DNA of 64,000 nt from Mesorhizobium loti (GTDB lineage: Bacteria > Pseudomonadota > Alphaproteobacteria > Rhizobiales > Rhizobiaceae), in the NCBI GenBank assembly GCA_014189435.1, contig CP050294.1, positions 124,001 through 188,000 on the forward strand. Direction: 5' to 3'. Numbering within the stretch: the stretch's first letter is position 1; every line of letters starts with the position of its first letter. A model generated the notes under the pieces. It was not told where the DNA came from and ran no database searches. It was given only the letters and a program-made list of their open reading frames with translations. Shown piece after piece: positions 8,165 through 16,797 of the stretch. The translations under genes were made by a program, and so were the position numbers.

Positions 8165-9367
8165 CTACAGGCCTGATGCTTTGGTGAGATTGACACGGAA
8201 ACGATCGCGTCTGCGCTGATAGCGGCGAGTCATTTCAGCCGAGGCATGTCCGAGTTGTTTTTGCACAAAGCGTTCGTCGACCTCGGCCGAGGAAGCAAGG
8301 CCCGCGCGCAAGGAATGGCCCGAGAATTTTGTGGCGCGATCCCCTTCGGACAGGTCGCCGCGCACGCCGCCGGCCAACGCCGCGCGTTTGACCAGCCGCG
8401 CCACCTCCTGATCGTTGAGCCGCTCGGCGCCCACCGCTTTGCCTTGCCCGGTGACGCGGCGGAAGAGGGGGCCATGGGCGATCCGCGCCAGCTTCAGCCA
8501 AGTCTGCAGGGCGACGACGGGGCAGGTGGCATCGGACGAGCCGCGGCCGATTTCGACCTCGCGCCAGCCGGTTTTTCCGCGCAGCGTCACCAGCACGCCC
8601 TTGTCGGGAAAAATCTCGATCCAGCCGCGACCGTCTTCGGTCTGATCGCGGCCGACATCGAGACCGACGATTTCGGAGCGGCGCAAGCCGCCGGCGAAAC
8701 CCAGGAGCAGCATGGCGCGGTCACGCAAGCCGCGTAAGCCGGCCCGGTCCAGCGTTTCCAGCATGGCAATCAGGTCTTCAGGCAGAATGGCTTCCTTTTG
8801 CCGGGGAGGGGAGGCGTGGCTGTTGCGAATGCCGGCCATGACGGTGGCGATATGCCGGTCCTTTCTGTCAAGCGGCTGGCCACGCTGAGAAAAATTCCAG
8901 GTCAGCGAAGAGAGACGGCGCTCGATCGTCGAAACGGCGTTCGGTTTTTTATCCCCTGTTACCTTTCCCGACGCACAAGCGGTGATGTAGAGCCCGACGG
9001 TTTGGGGATTTGGCGGCAACACATCGAGATGCTGGCGGCGCGCCCAGGCGCAAAAATGCTTCCAGTCGGCGGCGTAAGCGCGCCGGGTGTTGGCCGAGCT
9101 TGCTGCCTCGACGTAATCGCGAGCGCGCTCGGCGAGCCCTTCCAGGTGAGCCGGAAGGCTGACAATTGGCGGCGCCGCCGCTGCCGTGTTTTCCCCCGAA
9201 AAATCGTCCGACGGCTGTCCCATGGCGAGGACGACATCGATGATATCGGGGAGATCGTCGGCGACTGCCTCCGCCGGCGAATGATCGATGACGGCGGCCG
9301 TGCCGTGGGACGGTCCGGAGGTCGGGTCGACGTGTTTTTCGGGCTTTTGCGCGACGAAAATGGCCAT
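8165..9367 (-). CDS. Tyrosine recombinase/integrase
   Basis: XerC/D-like site-specific recombinase of 400 residues. The N-terminal about 80 residues are low-complexity. A SAM-like core-binding domain follows (ANTRRAYAADWKHFCAWARRQ), then the catalytic domain with the box I arginine in GGLRRSEIVGL, His351-x-x-Arg354 in HSLRAG, His374 in LGHAS and the nucleophile Tyr383. All catalytic residues are present. The ATG at 9367 has GGTGAG upstream. A strong dyad lies 20-54 bp upstream. Its decayed sister lies at 6160-7130. It may resolve plasmid multimers or be an old integrase; the sequence does not decide. Confidence 0.88.
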   Translation of the reverse strand: MAIFVAQKPEKHVDPTSGPSHGTAAVIDHSPAEAVADDLPDIIDVVLAMGQPSDDFSGENTAAAAPPIVSLPAHLEGLAERARDYVEAASSANTRRAYAADWKHFCAWARRQHLDVLPPNPQTVGLYITACASGKVTGDKKPNAVSTIERRLSSLTWNFSQRGQPLDRKDRHIATVMAGIRNSHASPPRQKEAILPEDLIAMLETLDRAGLRGLRDRAMLLLGFAGGLRRSEIVGLDVGRDQTEDGRGWIEIFPDKGVLVTLRGKTGWREVEIGRGSSDATCPVVALQTWLKLARIAHGPLFRRVTGQGKAVGAERLNDQEVARLVKRAALAGGVRGDLSEGDRATKFSGHSLRAGLASSAEVDERFVQKQLGHASAEMTRRYQRRRDRFRVNLTKASGL

Positions 9368-9386
9368 TTCTCACCCTAGCGCAATT

Positions 9387-9421
9387 ACGAACGATAATGC
9401 AACATTATCGATCGTGTTCGT
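9387..9421. promoter_or_regulatory. Dyad upstream of the recombinase gene
   Basis: CGATAATG (9392-9399), CAA, CATTATCG (9403-9410) form perfect arms with a 3 bp spacer, extended outward by ACGAA and TTCGT. It could be a recombinase core site or an operator; a single copy was noticed. Confidence 0.4.
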
Positions 9422-10339
9422 AGCACGACAGGCGCTGCGCTTTTTGTCCATTTCTGTTGCCAAAAGCGCCGTCGTGATTCATCGTGCTTTCGATGATTCT
9501 GCGTCCCAAACCCTCTCCGCGCCACCACGCCACGCTTGTTGGTGCCCCCTTGATGGCAACGGTGCCGACCTGGCTACGCCGGGCCATCCCGGATGCGCAA
9601 AGTCTTGCGGGAAAAGAAGTTGACGACCTCGCGCACACCGCGGGCGCCACTATCGGCGCGAAGGAATATGCCTTGGTGAGCGCTTCGAGAACGTCGAAGT
9701 TGACTCCGCAGCCCTTGCCGTCAACGGGAGGGTCGGACACCGAACCCCTCGGTACCGGCGCTCCTGAGCATGAAGAAACTTGCACACCGGGTCTTTGGCG
9801 CCTTGCCATTGACCGAATGAAGGGCGGACACTTGCCCGAGCGCCTTGCTCACAGCACTTGCCGCCGGCCGCCGAATCCGGCCCTTGCTTTCGAAGACATG
9901 ACTCTCCGTGCGGCGTATGCCGATGAAATGCGGCTGGCAGGGACGCGCCCGTCTTCGGGGTAAGCGGAGTAGTCGGTGAAGTCCATGTGCAACTCGATAG
10001 CCCACCCACATGGACGAGATATTCAATCTTCATCCTGTCTTGCGCGTACCAATGGGTGAATGCCTCGCCGAGCAGGAACGAAACACCGACCTTCTCCGAC
10101 TGCTCGAGATTGCGGAAGTAAAGCGTCGTGTTTAGCGCATTGTCGAGATAGCCAGTCGCCATGGCGACCAGCATTCGTTCCCTCCACCTACCCACGACGC
10201 GCACGGCCGCCCTTCGGCTCGGATACCCCACGGTCAGCAGTGACCGGATAATGTCCGCGCGCGTTGCGGTCAGTGCGACGGTTCCGTTCAGCTTCTTGAA
10301 ACGTCCCGAGAAATTCACCGACGTAATGTTCCCGGCCAT
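9405..10339 (-). pseudogene. Frameshifted gene of unknown function
   Basis: Three consecutive minus-strand segments in three frames read like one protein of about 310 residues: MAGNITSVNFSGRFKKLNGT to about residue 115, then TESHVFESKGRIRRPAASAV to CASFFMLRSAG, then VSDPPVDGKGCGVNFDVLEAL to the stop at 9405. The HVFESKGR segment recalls nuclease-like folds, but I do not recognise the family. Its ATG comes right after the stop of the upstream RES remnant, so the two were probably an operon. At least two frameshifts disable it. Confidence 0.5.
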
Positions 10340-10341
10340 CG

Positions 10342-10765
10342 TCAGGCACCTCCTCGAAGGGAGACACCAATAGACTGCAGAGCAGCTATCAGGTCTGGGT
10401 GCCGCACTAGATTTGTTGCTGGTGACGCGCCCAGCTTTCCCTCAATGGCTCTATCGTAAACGGCCACACACTCGGCGGATGTGAGACGGGATGCATAAAG
10501 CAGGCCGTCAATCGCGAAGGCGCCATGAATCGCCGCGCTGAGTTGTCGCCCTCGCCAATGGTTTTTGGCTCGAGCGGCGTCAGTGCTGACTCCCAACCTG
10601 AGGAGGCCCGTGGTCCGCAGATCGAGTACCGTGAGCGGAGACGTCGCCGTAATCTCCGCTACGGCCCACTCTTCGATCTCGCTTTGATCAAGGACACGCT
10701 TCATCCTGCCCTCGAACCTGTCCCGGACGATGGTCTCGGCAATTGCCGTTGCAAGGTCGTGGGCG
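10342..10765 (-). pseudogene. RES-domain protein, 3' fragment cut by IS6
   Basis: The last about 140 codons resemble the C-terminal half of RES proteins: GRQLSAAIHGAFAIDGLLYASRLTSAECVAVYDRAIEGKLG. The 5' part is missing because the IS6-family element begins at 10766. It is the third RES sequence in the first 11 kb. Confidence 0.6.
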
Positions 10766-11573
10766 GGTGGTGTCACATTGATTGAGGGGTAAGGAAATTG
10801 AGGTAGCAGCGCGCCCATGACCGTGAGTGCACCGACCTACAAGAACCACCGCTATCCGATCGAAATCGTGGCCCGTGCTGTTTGGCTCTACTTCCGCTTC
10901 AATCTGAGCCTGCGCGATGTCGAGGAAATGCTGCTCGAACGCGGGATCGTCGTTTCCTACGAGACCATCCGCCGATGGTGCCGAAAGCACGGCCCTGATT
11001 ATGCGCGCCGCATACGCCGCAAGTCGCCGACGAAAGACGATGTCTGGCACCTGGATGAAGTCGTGGTGCGCATCAACGGTCAGAAATGCTGGTTGTGGAG
11101 AGCGGTTGATCAGGACGGATATGTGCTCGACGAGATTGTCCAGACGCGTCGCAACACCAAGGCCGCCCGGCGCCTGCTGACGCGACTTCTGAAGAAGCAG
11201 GGTCTGCCGCCAAAGCGTATGATCACCGACAAACTGCGCTCCTACGGGGCGGCCCAACGCCAGGTCATGCCGAACGTGGAACACCGCTCGCATAAAGGCT
11301 TGAACAACCGGGCGGAGAATTCTCACCTGCCGTTCCGAAAACGGGAACGAACGCGACAGGGTTTCCGGTCGGTCGGCTCATTGCAGCATTTCGTGTCGAT
11401 CTTCTCCGCCGTTCGAAATCTCTTCGTCCCATCCCAGACCAACCGCTCCGCCGCACAAATTCGAACCCATCGACGCCAAGCCATGGCCGCGTGGGAAGCC
11501 GTGAGTGCACGGCCTGCCTGAAAAGCGCGGTATCGGCCTCACGCGCCCACATTGCAAACAACGTGACAACGCC
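10766..11573 (+). mobile_element. IS6-family insertion sequence, copy 1
   Basis: 808 bp element with imperfect terminal repeats GGTGGTGTCAC and, inverted at the right end, GGCGTTGTCAC. A second copy of the same length and orientation lies at 62914-63721. No matching 8 bp duplication flanks it. It interrupts a RES gene. Confidence 0.8.
10817..11521 (+). CDS. IS6-family transposase
   Basis: 234-residue DDE transposase of the IS6 family, full length. N-terminal HTH (LRDVEEMLLERGIVVSYETIRRWCRKHG) is followed by the catalytic DDE in HLDEVVVRING, ITDKLRSYGAA and HKGLNNRAENSHLPFRKRER. It differs from the copy at 62965 at only about four residues, so one is a recent duplicate of the other. Confidence 0.93.
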   Translation: MTVSAPTYKNHRYPIEIVARAVWLYFRFNLSLRDVEEMLLERGIVVSYETIRRWCRKHGPDYARRIRRKSPTKDDVWHLDEVVVRINGQKCWLWRAVDQDGYVLDEIVQTRRNTKAARRLLTRLLKKQGLPPKRMITDKLRSYGAAQRQVMPNVEHRSHKGLNNRAENSHLPFRKRERTRQGFRSVGSLQHFVSIFSAVRNLFVPSQTNRSAAQIRTHRRQAMAAWEAVSARPA

Positions 11574-11998
11574 CTGACGGCGCCTATGACGGAAACCCGA
11601 CTTACGACGCAGTCATCGATCATAGCGCTGCCGCCGCAATCGTCATTCCGCCTCGTGCCAACGCGGTCGAACCATTCGACGATAAGACCTGCCGGCCAAA
11701 GGGAGCAGCATATCGCCGCAATCGGCAGAGACGGCCGGATGAAATGGCAGGTCTCCAACGGTTATGGCAAACGCTCGCTGGTCGAGACCGCCATAGGGCG
11801 ATACAAGTCCACCATCGGGCGGCGTTTGCGGGCACGGTCGCTTCCCGTTCAGCAGACCGAAGTCGCCATCGGCTGCGCCGTCCTCAACCGCATGCTTGCC
11901 TGCGCACGCCCGAAATCCGCCCGCCGCAAGGCGGCCACGGCATAGTCTGCCGCTTCAAAGATCGACATCCGCTCAAGTCCGGACCCATGCACCAACGC
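11574..11998 (+). pseudogene. IS5-family transposase, 3' fragment
   Basis: Begins inside the transposase at the DGAYDG motif (D of DDE), continues as NPTYDAVIDHSAAAAIVIPP, shifts frame, then gives DGRMKWQVSNGYGKRSLVETAIGRYKSTIG to the stop. It ends at the element terminus CATGCACCAACGCC. The same 3' end recurs at 56351-56634 and 61445-61720. Confidence 0.75.
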
Positions 11999-12136
11999 CA
12001 GCTGGCATCGCTCTGCCACACAACCTCGACGAACAACTCGCCTGAGATCACCCCCAAAATGTAGTGGTAACACGCGCCGGCGCGCGCCTAACGTGCTGAT
12101 ATAATAACATATTCTTACAGGCGGTGTTTAAGTGGG
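11999..12136 (+). repeat. IS1634-family 3' end fragment
   Basis: 138 bp nearly identical to 23571-23708, the terminal codons (ALPHNLDEQLA) and right end of the intact IS1634-family element. It shows that another copy once inserted here and was mostly deleted. Nothing else is seen up to 12233. Confidence 0.85.
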
Positions 12137-12233
12137 GTATGACCGCTGTGCGCACACCTTCATGTCTGCAATCTGCATCGCAGCAACCGTCATCTTCTGG
12201 ATCAATCAATGAGTCCTGAGCCTAAGTTGACGC

Positions 12234-13805
12234 TCAAATATTGCGCCAGAGGCCGCCGTTGAGGCGTAGATTTTCTGGACCCGTTACCAGTACATTCGTC
12301 ACTTCCTCGAAGAAGGCTTGCTGCCAGCGACTGGAAAACTGTCTCAACCCCTCACCTGCCTCGGCGGTCGGCAGCCTTTTGACAACAAACCGAAATTGGT
12401 TTTCTGCCCAGAGGGGAGAGGTAAAGATCGTAGGCACTTTGGTCTTGTAAGAGAGCATCGCGCAAAACGGGGAATATGTTATGGACTTTCCCTCCCAGGT
12501 GATGCGTGGCGCATTGGGGGACATCGCGCCGTCGGCGGCGAGGGTGACGAGGCAGCCGGCACGCAGCGAATCGATGACACATCGCGCCACTTGAACTTCG
12601 TTTAAGTCTGCCGTGGAGATCAAGGTATTCGCAAAGCCGGTGGTCAAAATTCTTGGCGTTGACGATAGCCACCTGTAGGGCGTTCCAAACGAGTGGATGG
12701 CTACAGGGCCTGCAAACATTGGGCCGATATGCGCGCTGACTAGCAACACGCCTTTGCCTTCGTCACGGGCCTCGATGACGGTGTTTCTATTGGCATCGCT
12801 GACATTGAAAAAGCTGGCAATCTCTCCAGCTTGATCAATAGAGCACTCCAGCCAATCTTGGATAAGTTTGTCTAGAAGATGTCCCCATTTTGCGCGCCGA
12901 TCCCAGTCCTCGCGATTGGGTGAAGGTGGGTATCCGAGCTTCTGGCTCACGATTTCCCAAGCCCAGTCGAGTCGCCTCTGCGGCAGCTTGACCTCATCCA
13001 GACGTGCATCGAGCGCAGCCAATCCTGCGGAGAAAGTCCTTGTTAACTTGTTCTTCCGTTCGCTCACCATGTCGCCATAAAGCTGCTTTGCCTCGGCTTC
13101 GCGCCCGACCTGCAACAGCAAGGCAACTGCGCTGCTCCTGTTCGTTACGGAGGGATCGAGCTTCACAGCGGTCAACATCTCGGTACACGCCTCCTCAAGC
13201 CGGTGAGCATGCTTGAGAGCACGGGCCAAAAGAAGCCGGGTATTAGTCGTGTTGGGCCTCAACGATACAATAGGGGCGAGGACATCGACAGCCTCTGCGT
13301 AACGCCCGGCAGACAGCAGAAGTTCGCCGTAGGCACGCAGGAAAATACCGTCGTTGCCGGCCGAACTTTTAGCCTTTTCAAGGATCTCCAATGCTTCTGA
13401 GACCGGTTTATCGCTGGCGAGAGCGGCGCGCGCCGCCGCTTCGGCGAGACGAGGTTCGACCTTTCCGTTGCCCTCAAGAAGAGTGCGGGCAAAGGCGTAG
13501 GCATCGCCGGCTCGATCAGAGCCAAGCAAATGTCGAATGGCCAATACGGCGACTTCAGGCGATGCCTTGCCTTTTGCGACTACGTTGTCGACCAATCGTG
13601 TCGCCGCATCGTTGCGACTACCCTTCAAAAACGCCTGCAGAGACACCTGCGCAAGCCGGGGAAAGTCCGCAGCATAAGAGATGTGGGCGAGAGCAAGGTG
13701 GATCGCTTCTTCGATATTGCCGGTCTGACCGGCGCGCAAAATGCCGACCGATGCCGCAGCGACGGCTCTCGCGTCAGGTTTTTGGGCAGCGATTTCTACA
13801 CTCAT
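12234..13805 (-). CDS. TPR protein with LPLAT acyltransferase-like domain (VexE-like)
   Basis: 523 residues. Residues 1-260 are helical repeats of the TPR type (EAVDVLAPIVSLRPNTTNTRLLLARALKHAHRLEEACTEM). Residues about 290-520 resemble the lysophospholipid/lipid A acyltransferase fold: GKGVLLVSAHIGPMFAGP and GCLVTLAADGA. The usual H-x4-D/E pair is altered: His357 is followed four residues on by Met-Phe rather than an acidic residue. This TPR plus acyltransferase layout matches VexE, which acylates the reducing-end sugar of Vi capsule. Last gene of the polysaccharide locus; its ATG overlaps the upstream stop as ATGA. Function is by analogy. Confidence 0.7.
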   Translation of the reverse strand: MSVEIAAQKPDARAVAAASVGILRAGQTGNIEEAIHLALAHISYAADFPRLAQVSLQAFLKGSRNDAATRLVDNVVAKGKASPEVAVLAIRHLLGSDRAGDAYAFARTLLEGNGKVEPRLAEAAARAALASDKPVSEALEILEKAKSSAGNDGIFLRAYGELLLSAGRYAEAVDVLAPIVSLRPNTTNTRLLLARALKHAHRLEEACTEMLTAVKLDPSVTNRSSAVALLLQVGREAEAKQLYGDMVSERKNKLTRTFSAGLAALDARLDEVKLPQRRLDWAWEIVSQKLGYPPSPNREDWDRRAKWGHLLDKLIQDWLECSIDQAGEIASFFNVSDANRNTVIEARDEGKGVLLVSAHIGPMFAGPVAIHSFGTPYRWLSSTPRILTTGFANTLISTADLNEVQVARCVIDSLRAGCLVTLAADGAMSPNAPRITWEGKSITYSPFCAMLSYKTKVPTIFTSPLWAENQFRFVVKRLPTAEAGEGLRQFSSRWQQAFFEEVTNVLVTGPENLRLNGGLWRNI

Positions 13806-15802
13806 GTTAGGGGGTCACCTTCGTAGTTTCCTGCGAGCAGTTGGATGGTACGAAGCACCATCGCTTCGGTTGAAAACCGCTCCTCGGCAATCAGACGAAT
13901 TCTGGCCAGCGCCTGCGGATCGGCCTGGTTGAATGCAAGCACCTCGTCCACCTTGTCACAGCATTCCTCCAGATCGACATCTTCTACTGTCGACAGGACG
14001 CAGCCAGTGATACCTTCTACCACCGTGTCGGCCGCGCCGCCCGCCGGCGTGGTGACAACCGGAACGCCGCACAACTGCGCTTCAATAAGTGCATTGGGCA
14101 AGCCTTCAAACCGGGAAAGCAGCACGAACGCATCCATGTTCCTCAACCAGAAACCGACATTGTCGGATAAACCAGTGAATAGTACGCGATCGATAATGCC
14201 GAGGCGAGCGGCCTTCTCTTTTGCCTCCTTGAGCATGCGCCCACCGCCGACTAGCACAATCTTCGTCTGCGGATGGCGCTGAAGATAGGCATGAGCGAAA
14301 TGTATCCAGAGAGAGGGCCGCTTATCGGTATCGAAGCGAAAAACGCTGCCGATGGTGGTCGTCGCATCAGCGTTGGACAACTGAAAGTGTTGCCACAAAT
14401 CGACATCGCCATCGGCGGCAGGAAGCAGCGGAACAAGAACGCCGTTATGCACAATGCTAAAACGCAGGTTGTCGACTTTCAGCCAATCCGTATACGCCTT
14501 CACTGCCGCCTCACTGTTGGAGGAAAAGCGCACACCAGGAGTCACTGCGAGTGCGCGATACATATCTTGATAAGCAGGATGAAACAAATGTACACGCAGT
14601 GAAGGTGGTAAGCCGCGAACGGAGACGACGATTCGGGGAACACCCGCTATTAGCGCGGCCAAGGCGGCAAATAAGACTGCCCCATCCTGCCAGATGAATG
14701 CGACTTCGATCTTCTCCTCCCGAAAATAGTTCACCATCCTCTGGACGCCATAGAGCGCAGACTTGGGAAGCATTGGCAGAAGAGTTGATATCTCGTCGTC
14801 GCCCAAGGCAAGGTCTTGAATGCGTACAGTAGGAAAATCATCGATCTCACGTGTTTCCACGTCGTTTCGACGCACGGCTGGGAGGAAAAAATCGTATCCC
14901 TCCGCGCTCTTGAGCGATTTAAGCACGACATGGCACGGCTCGGTTAATACGATGCCCGCGAGGGGTCTTTTCATCCGGAAAGCATCCGTCAAGCGAATGC
15001 CGACGCGCGCTATCTGGCGTTCCGCCCCTCCCGCTGCTAAGCTTCCGGTAATAAGCGAGACTTTCCCAAGTCGGTTCGTTGCCGTCGGCTCCTCGCGTCT
15101 GGATGCGTACTTCTCGATCGCTAAAGCTAGGGCCAATCCTGAAGTGTCTCGCGACTTGACCGAATCATCGTCATAGCGTTTTGCAAGGACCGCCATGCCA
15201 TCGCGCAGCTCCTTAATGAACTGCCCGGAGGCATGGGAGCCGACAGTTGCGGGATCAATGCCGTCCAAAACGGACAGGGCCACGAAACTGTTGCCCCAGT
15301 CCTTAAGGCGGCGCGCATAAGATATCCTTCCGCGCATATCCTCTGGAAATCGTTCGATAAACTGCGTGAAGTAAGTCTGAGCGCGCTCGGTTTTACGCAG
15401 TTCGCAGTACAGTTCTCCCTTTTCTAAGAGGTCGTCTGCGGCTTTCGGCACGGACGGCAGCACGGCTTCGATGAAATCGCACGCCTCGTCCACGCGCTTT
15501 TCCCGGTAGAACCACCGGACGATGTAGCGCAAAGGTTTGAGTTCTTGAGGGAACCGTTCGTGCAACTGGAGCCACAGCGAGAGCATATCATCCCTCGTGC
15601 GACACAACTCCAAGGCGAGGACATGGTTGTAATTGACATCAAATTCCAACGGACAAACGGATACCAGTTCCCGTAGGCGAGGCTCCACGCGCCGCGCGCC
15701 CGTGGCGGTTCCGGTCTCATGCATCAATTGCCGAATTTCGATAAGGTAATCGGCGCTCTGTGGAGAGGGAATTCCCTTGAGTGCCGCGTTCACGTCCAAC
15801 AT
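13802..15802 (-). CDS. TPR-fused GT4-type glycosyltransferase A
   Basis: 666 residues. The N-terminal half is TPR-like (CDFIEAVLPSVPKAADDLLEKGELYCELRKTERAQTYF). The C-terminal half is a GT-B glycosyltransferase of family 4: SLITGSLAAGGAERQIARVG (nucleotide-binding loop), TIGSVFRFDTDKRPSLWI and the E-x7-E motif in SRFEGLPNALIEAQLCGVPVV. It would add a sugar to the capsule in the cytoplasm. I start at the ATG at 15802, which follows AAAGGGG at 7 bases, rather than 23 codons earlier. Closely similar in layout to the gene at 16798. Confidence 0.82.
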   Translation of the reverse strand: MLDVNAALKGIPSPQSADYLIEIRQLMHETGTATGARRVEPRLRELVSVCPLEFDVNYNHVLALELCRTRDDMLSLWLQLHERFPQELKPLRYIVRWFYREKRVDEACDFIEAVLPSVPKAADDLLEKGELYCELRKTERAQTYFTQFIERFPEDMRGRISYARRLKDWGNSFVALSVLDGIDPATVGSHASGQFIKELRDGMAVLAKRYDDDSVKSRDTSGLALALAIEKYASRREEPTATNRLGKVSLITGSLAAGGAERQIARVGIRLTDAFRMKRPLAGIVLTEPCHVVLKSLKSAEGYDFFLPAVRRNDVETREIDDFPTVRIQDLALGDDEISTLLPMLPKSALYGVQRMVNYFREEKIEVAFIWQDGAVLFAALAALIAGVPRIVVSVRGLPPSLRVHLFHPAYQDMYRALAVTPGVRFSSNSEAAVKAYTDWLKVDNLRFSIVHNGVLVPLLPAADGDVDLWQHFQLSNADATTTIGSVFRFDTDKRPSLWIHFAHAYLQRHPQTKIVLVGGGRMLKEAKEKAARLGIIDRVLFTGLSDNVGFWLRNMDAFVLLSRFEGLPNALIEAQLCGVPVVTTPAGGAADTVVEGITGCVLSTVEDVDLEECCDKVDEVLAFNQADPQALARIRLIAEERFSTEAMVLRTIQLLAGNYEGDPLT

Positions 15803-15962
15803 TGCTTGCCCCTTTAACAGTATGCGGGAGTTGATGTTATAGCAATGACAATCACAAGCCTCGCGAGGCACAGGTCAATAATGGTACAAACCTGCGCTGC
15901 GACTCGCTAGAAGTAGGCACTTGCGCATTCGGCGCTTTGAAAGCTTTCGCAGACCATTCCGA

Positions 15963-16734
15963 TTATGTCGCGATGCGGCCTCGACTGTCCGTTTTGCAGC
16001 CTTTCGTGTCAGGTGCTTGAGCTTGGCGAAGACCTGCTCGATCGGGTTGAGGGCTCGGCTGTAGATGGAGCGGCAGGTAGAAGAGCATGGCGACCGCGGC
16101 GCGAATGGGCGCGACGAGTGGCTTGCCCCTTGGGGCTGCCAAGATTGTCCGTGACGACGATGTCACCGGGCGAGATTGTCGGCACTAGGAACTGCTCGAC
16201 CCAGGTCCAAAGCTTGCGATTGATGGGATCGTCGATGATGCAGAGCGGGTCGATGCGTTCGCGGCGCAGCACGGCCAGGAAGGTCAGCGTGCGCCGTGGA
16301 TCAAGCCCGCCCGGTACTTCCTCCGTTGCGCCCGGCGCGTGCAGTCACCGACCTGTCCTACTCGCTGGCGAGCAGCGTTTTTTTAAAGCTGAATTCTTTC
16401 AGCACCCGCCACACCGATATAGGGCTGCCAGGATGCGGCGCTCGGCAAGCGCCAACGCGACTGTGAGGCTACCCGCTCCAGCAACCCGCGATGTGGTTCC
16501 AAATCCCGTCCGGATTGGCGTCCCATGCGTAGCGCTGACGCGCTTCCGCTCGAGCGCTGGCGTTGCGACCACCTCACAACATCGCGACGCTCGCCTGAAC
16601 ACTGCTCCCGTTTCCCGACATGTCCAGCCGGTGCCAACCGCCACGCCAACGCGCTCACGAATCACAAAATCACCCGAGCGTGACTCCGAACCGATTAACA
16701 TCAACGGTAACACTCTCTTGAGTTTTGGAGACAT
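15963..16734 (-). pseudogene. IS630-family transposase remnant
   Basis: Degenerate pieces in two or more frames: an HTH-like start (VIRERVGVAVGTGWTCRETGAVFR), LEPHRGLLERVA, then RRERIDPLCIIDDPINRKLWTWVEQFLVPTISPGDIVVTDNLGS, the middle of an IS630 DDE domain. It fills the gap between two glycosyltransferase genes and looks old. No clear ends were found. The rest of 15803-16797 holds nothing else. Confidence 0.65.
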
Positions 16735-16797
16735 GGCCGCTTTCGTCTAAACAGCTTGCCGAGTTGGACTTCCGCCTCTGTTATGGCCGGTTCCTAG

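Noticed and set aside
8246..9379. Plus-strand frames of 163 and 193 codons opposite the recombinase
   Set aside because: Shadows of the minus-strand integrase, whose catalytic residues are all in place.
10342..10818. Complete 158-residue RES protein
   Set aside because: The first codons come from the IS6 end; only the part up to 10765 is RES sequence, so it is a fragment.
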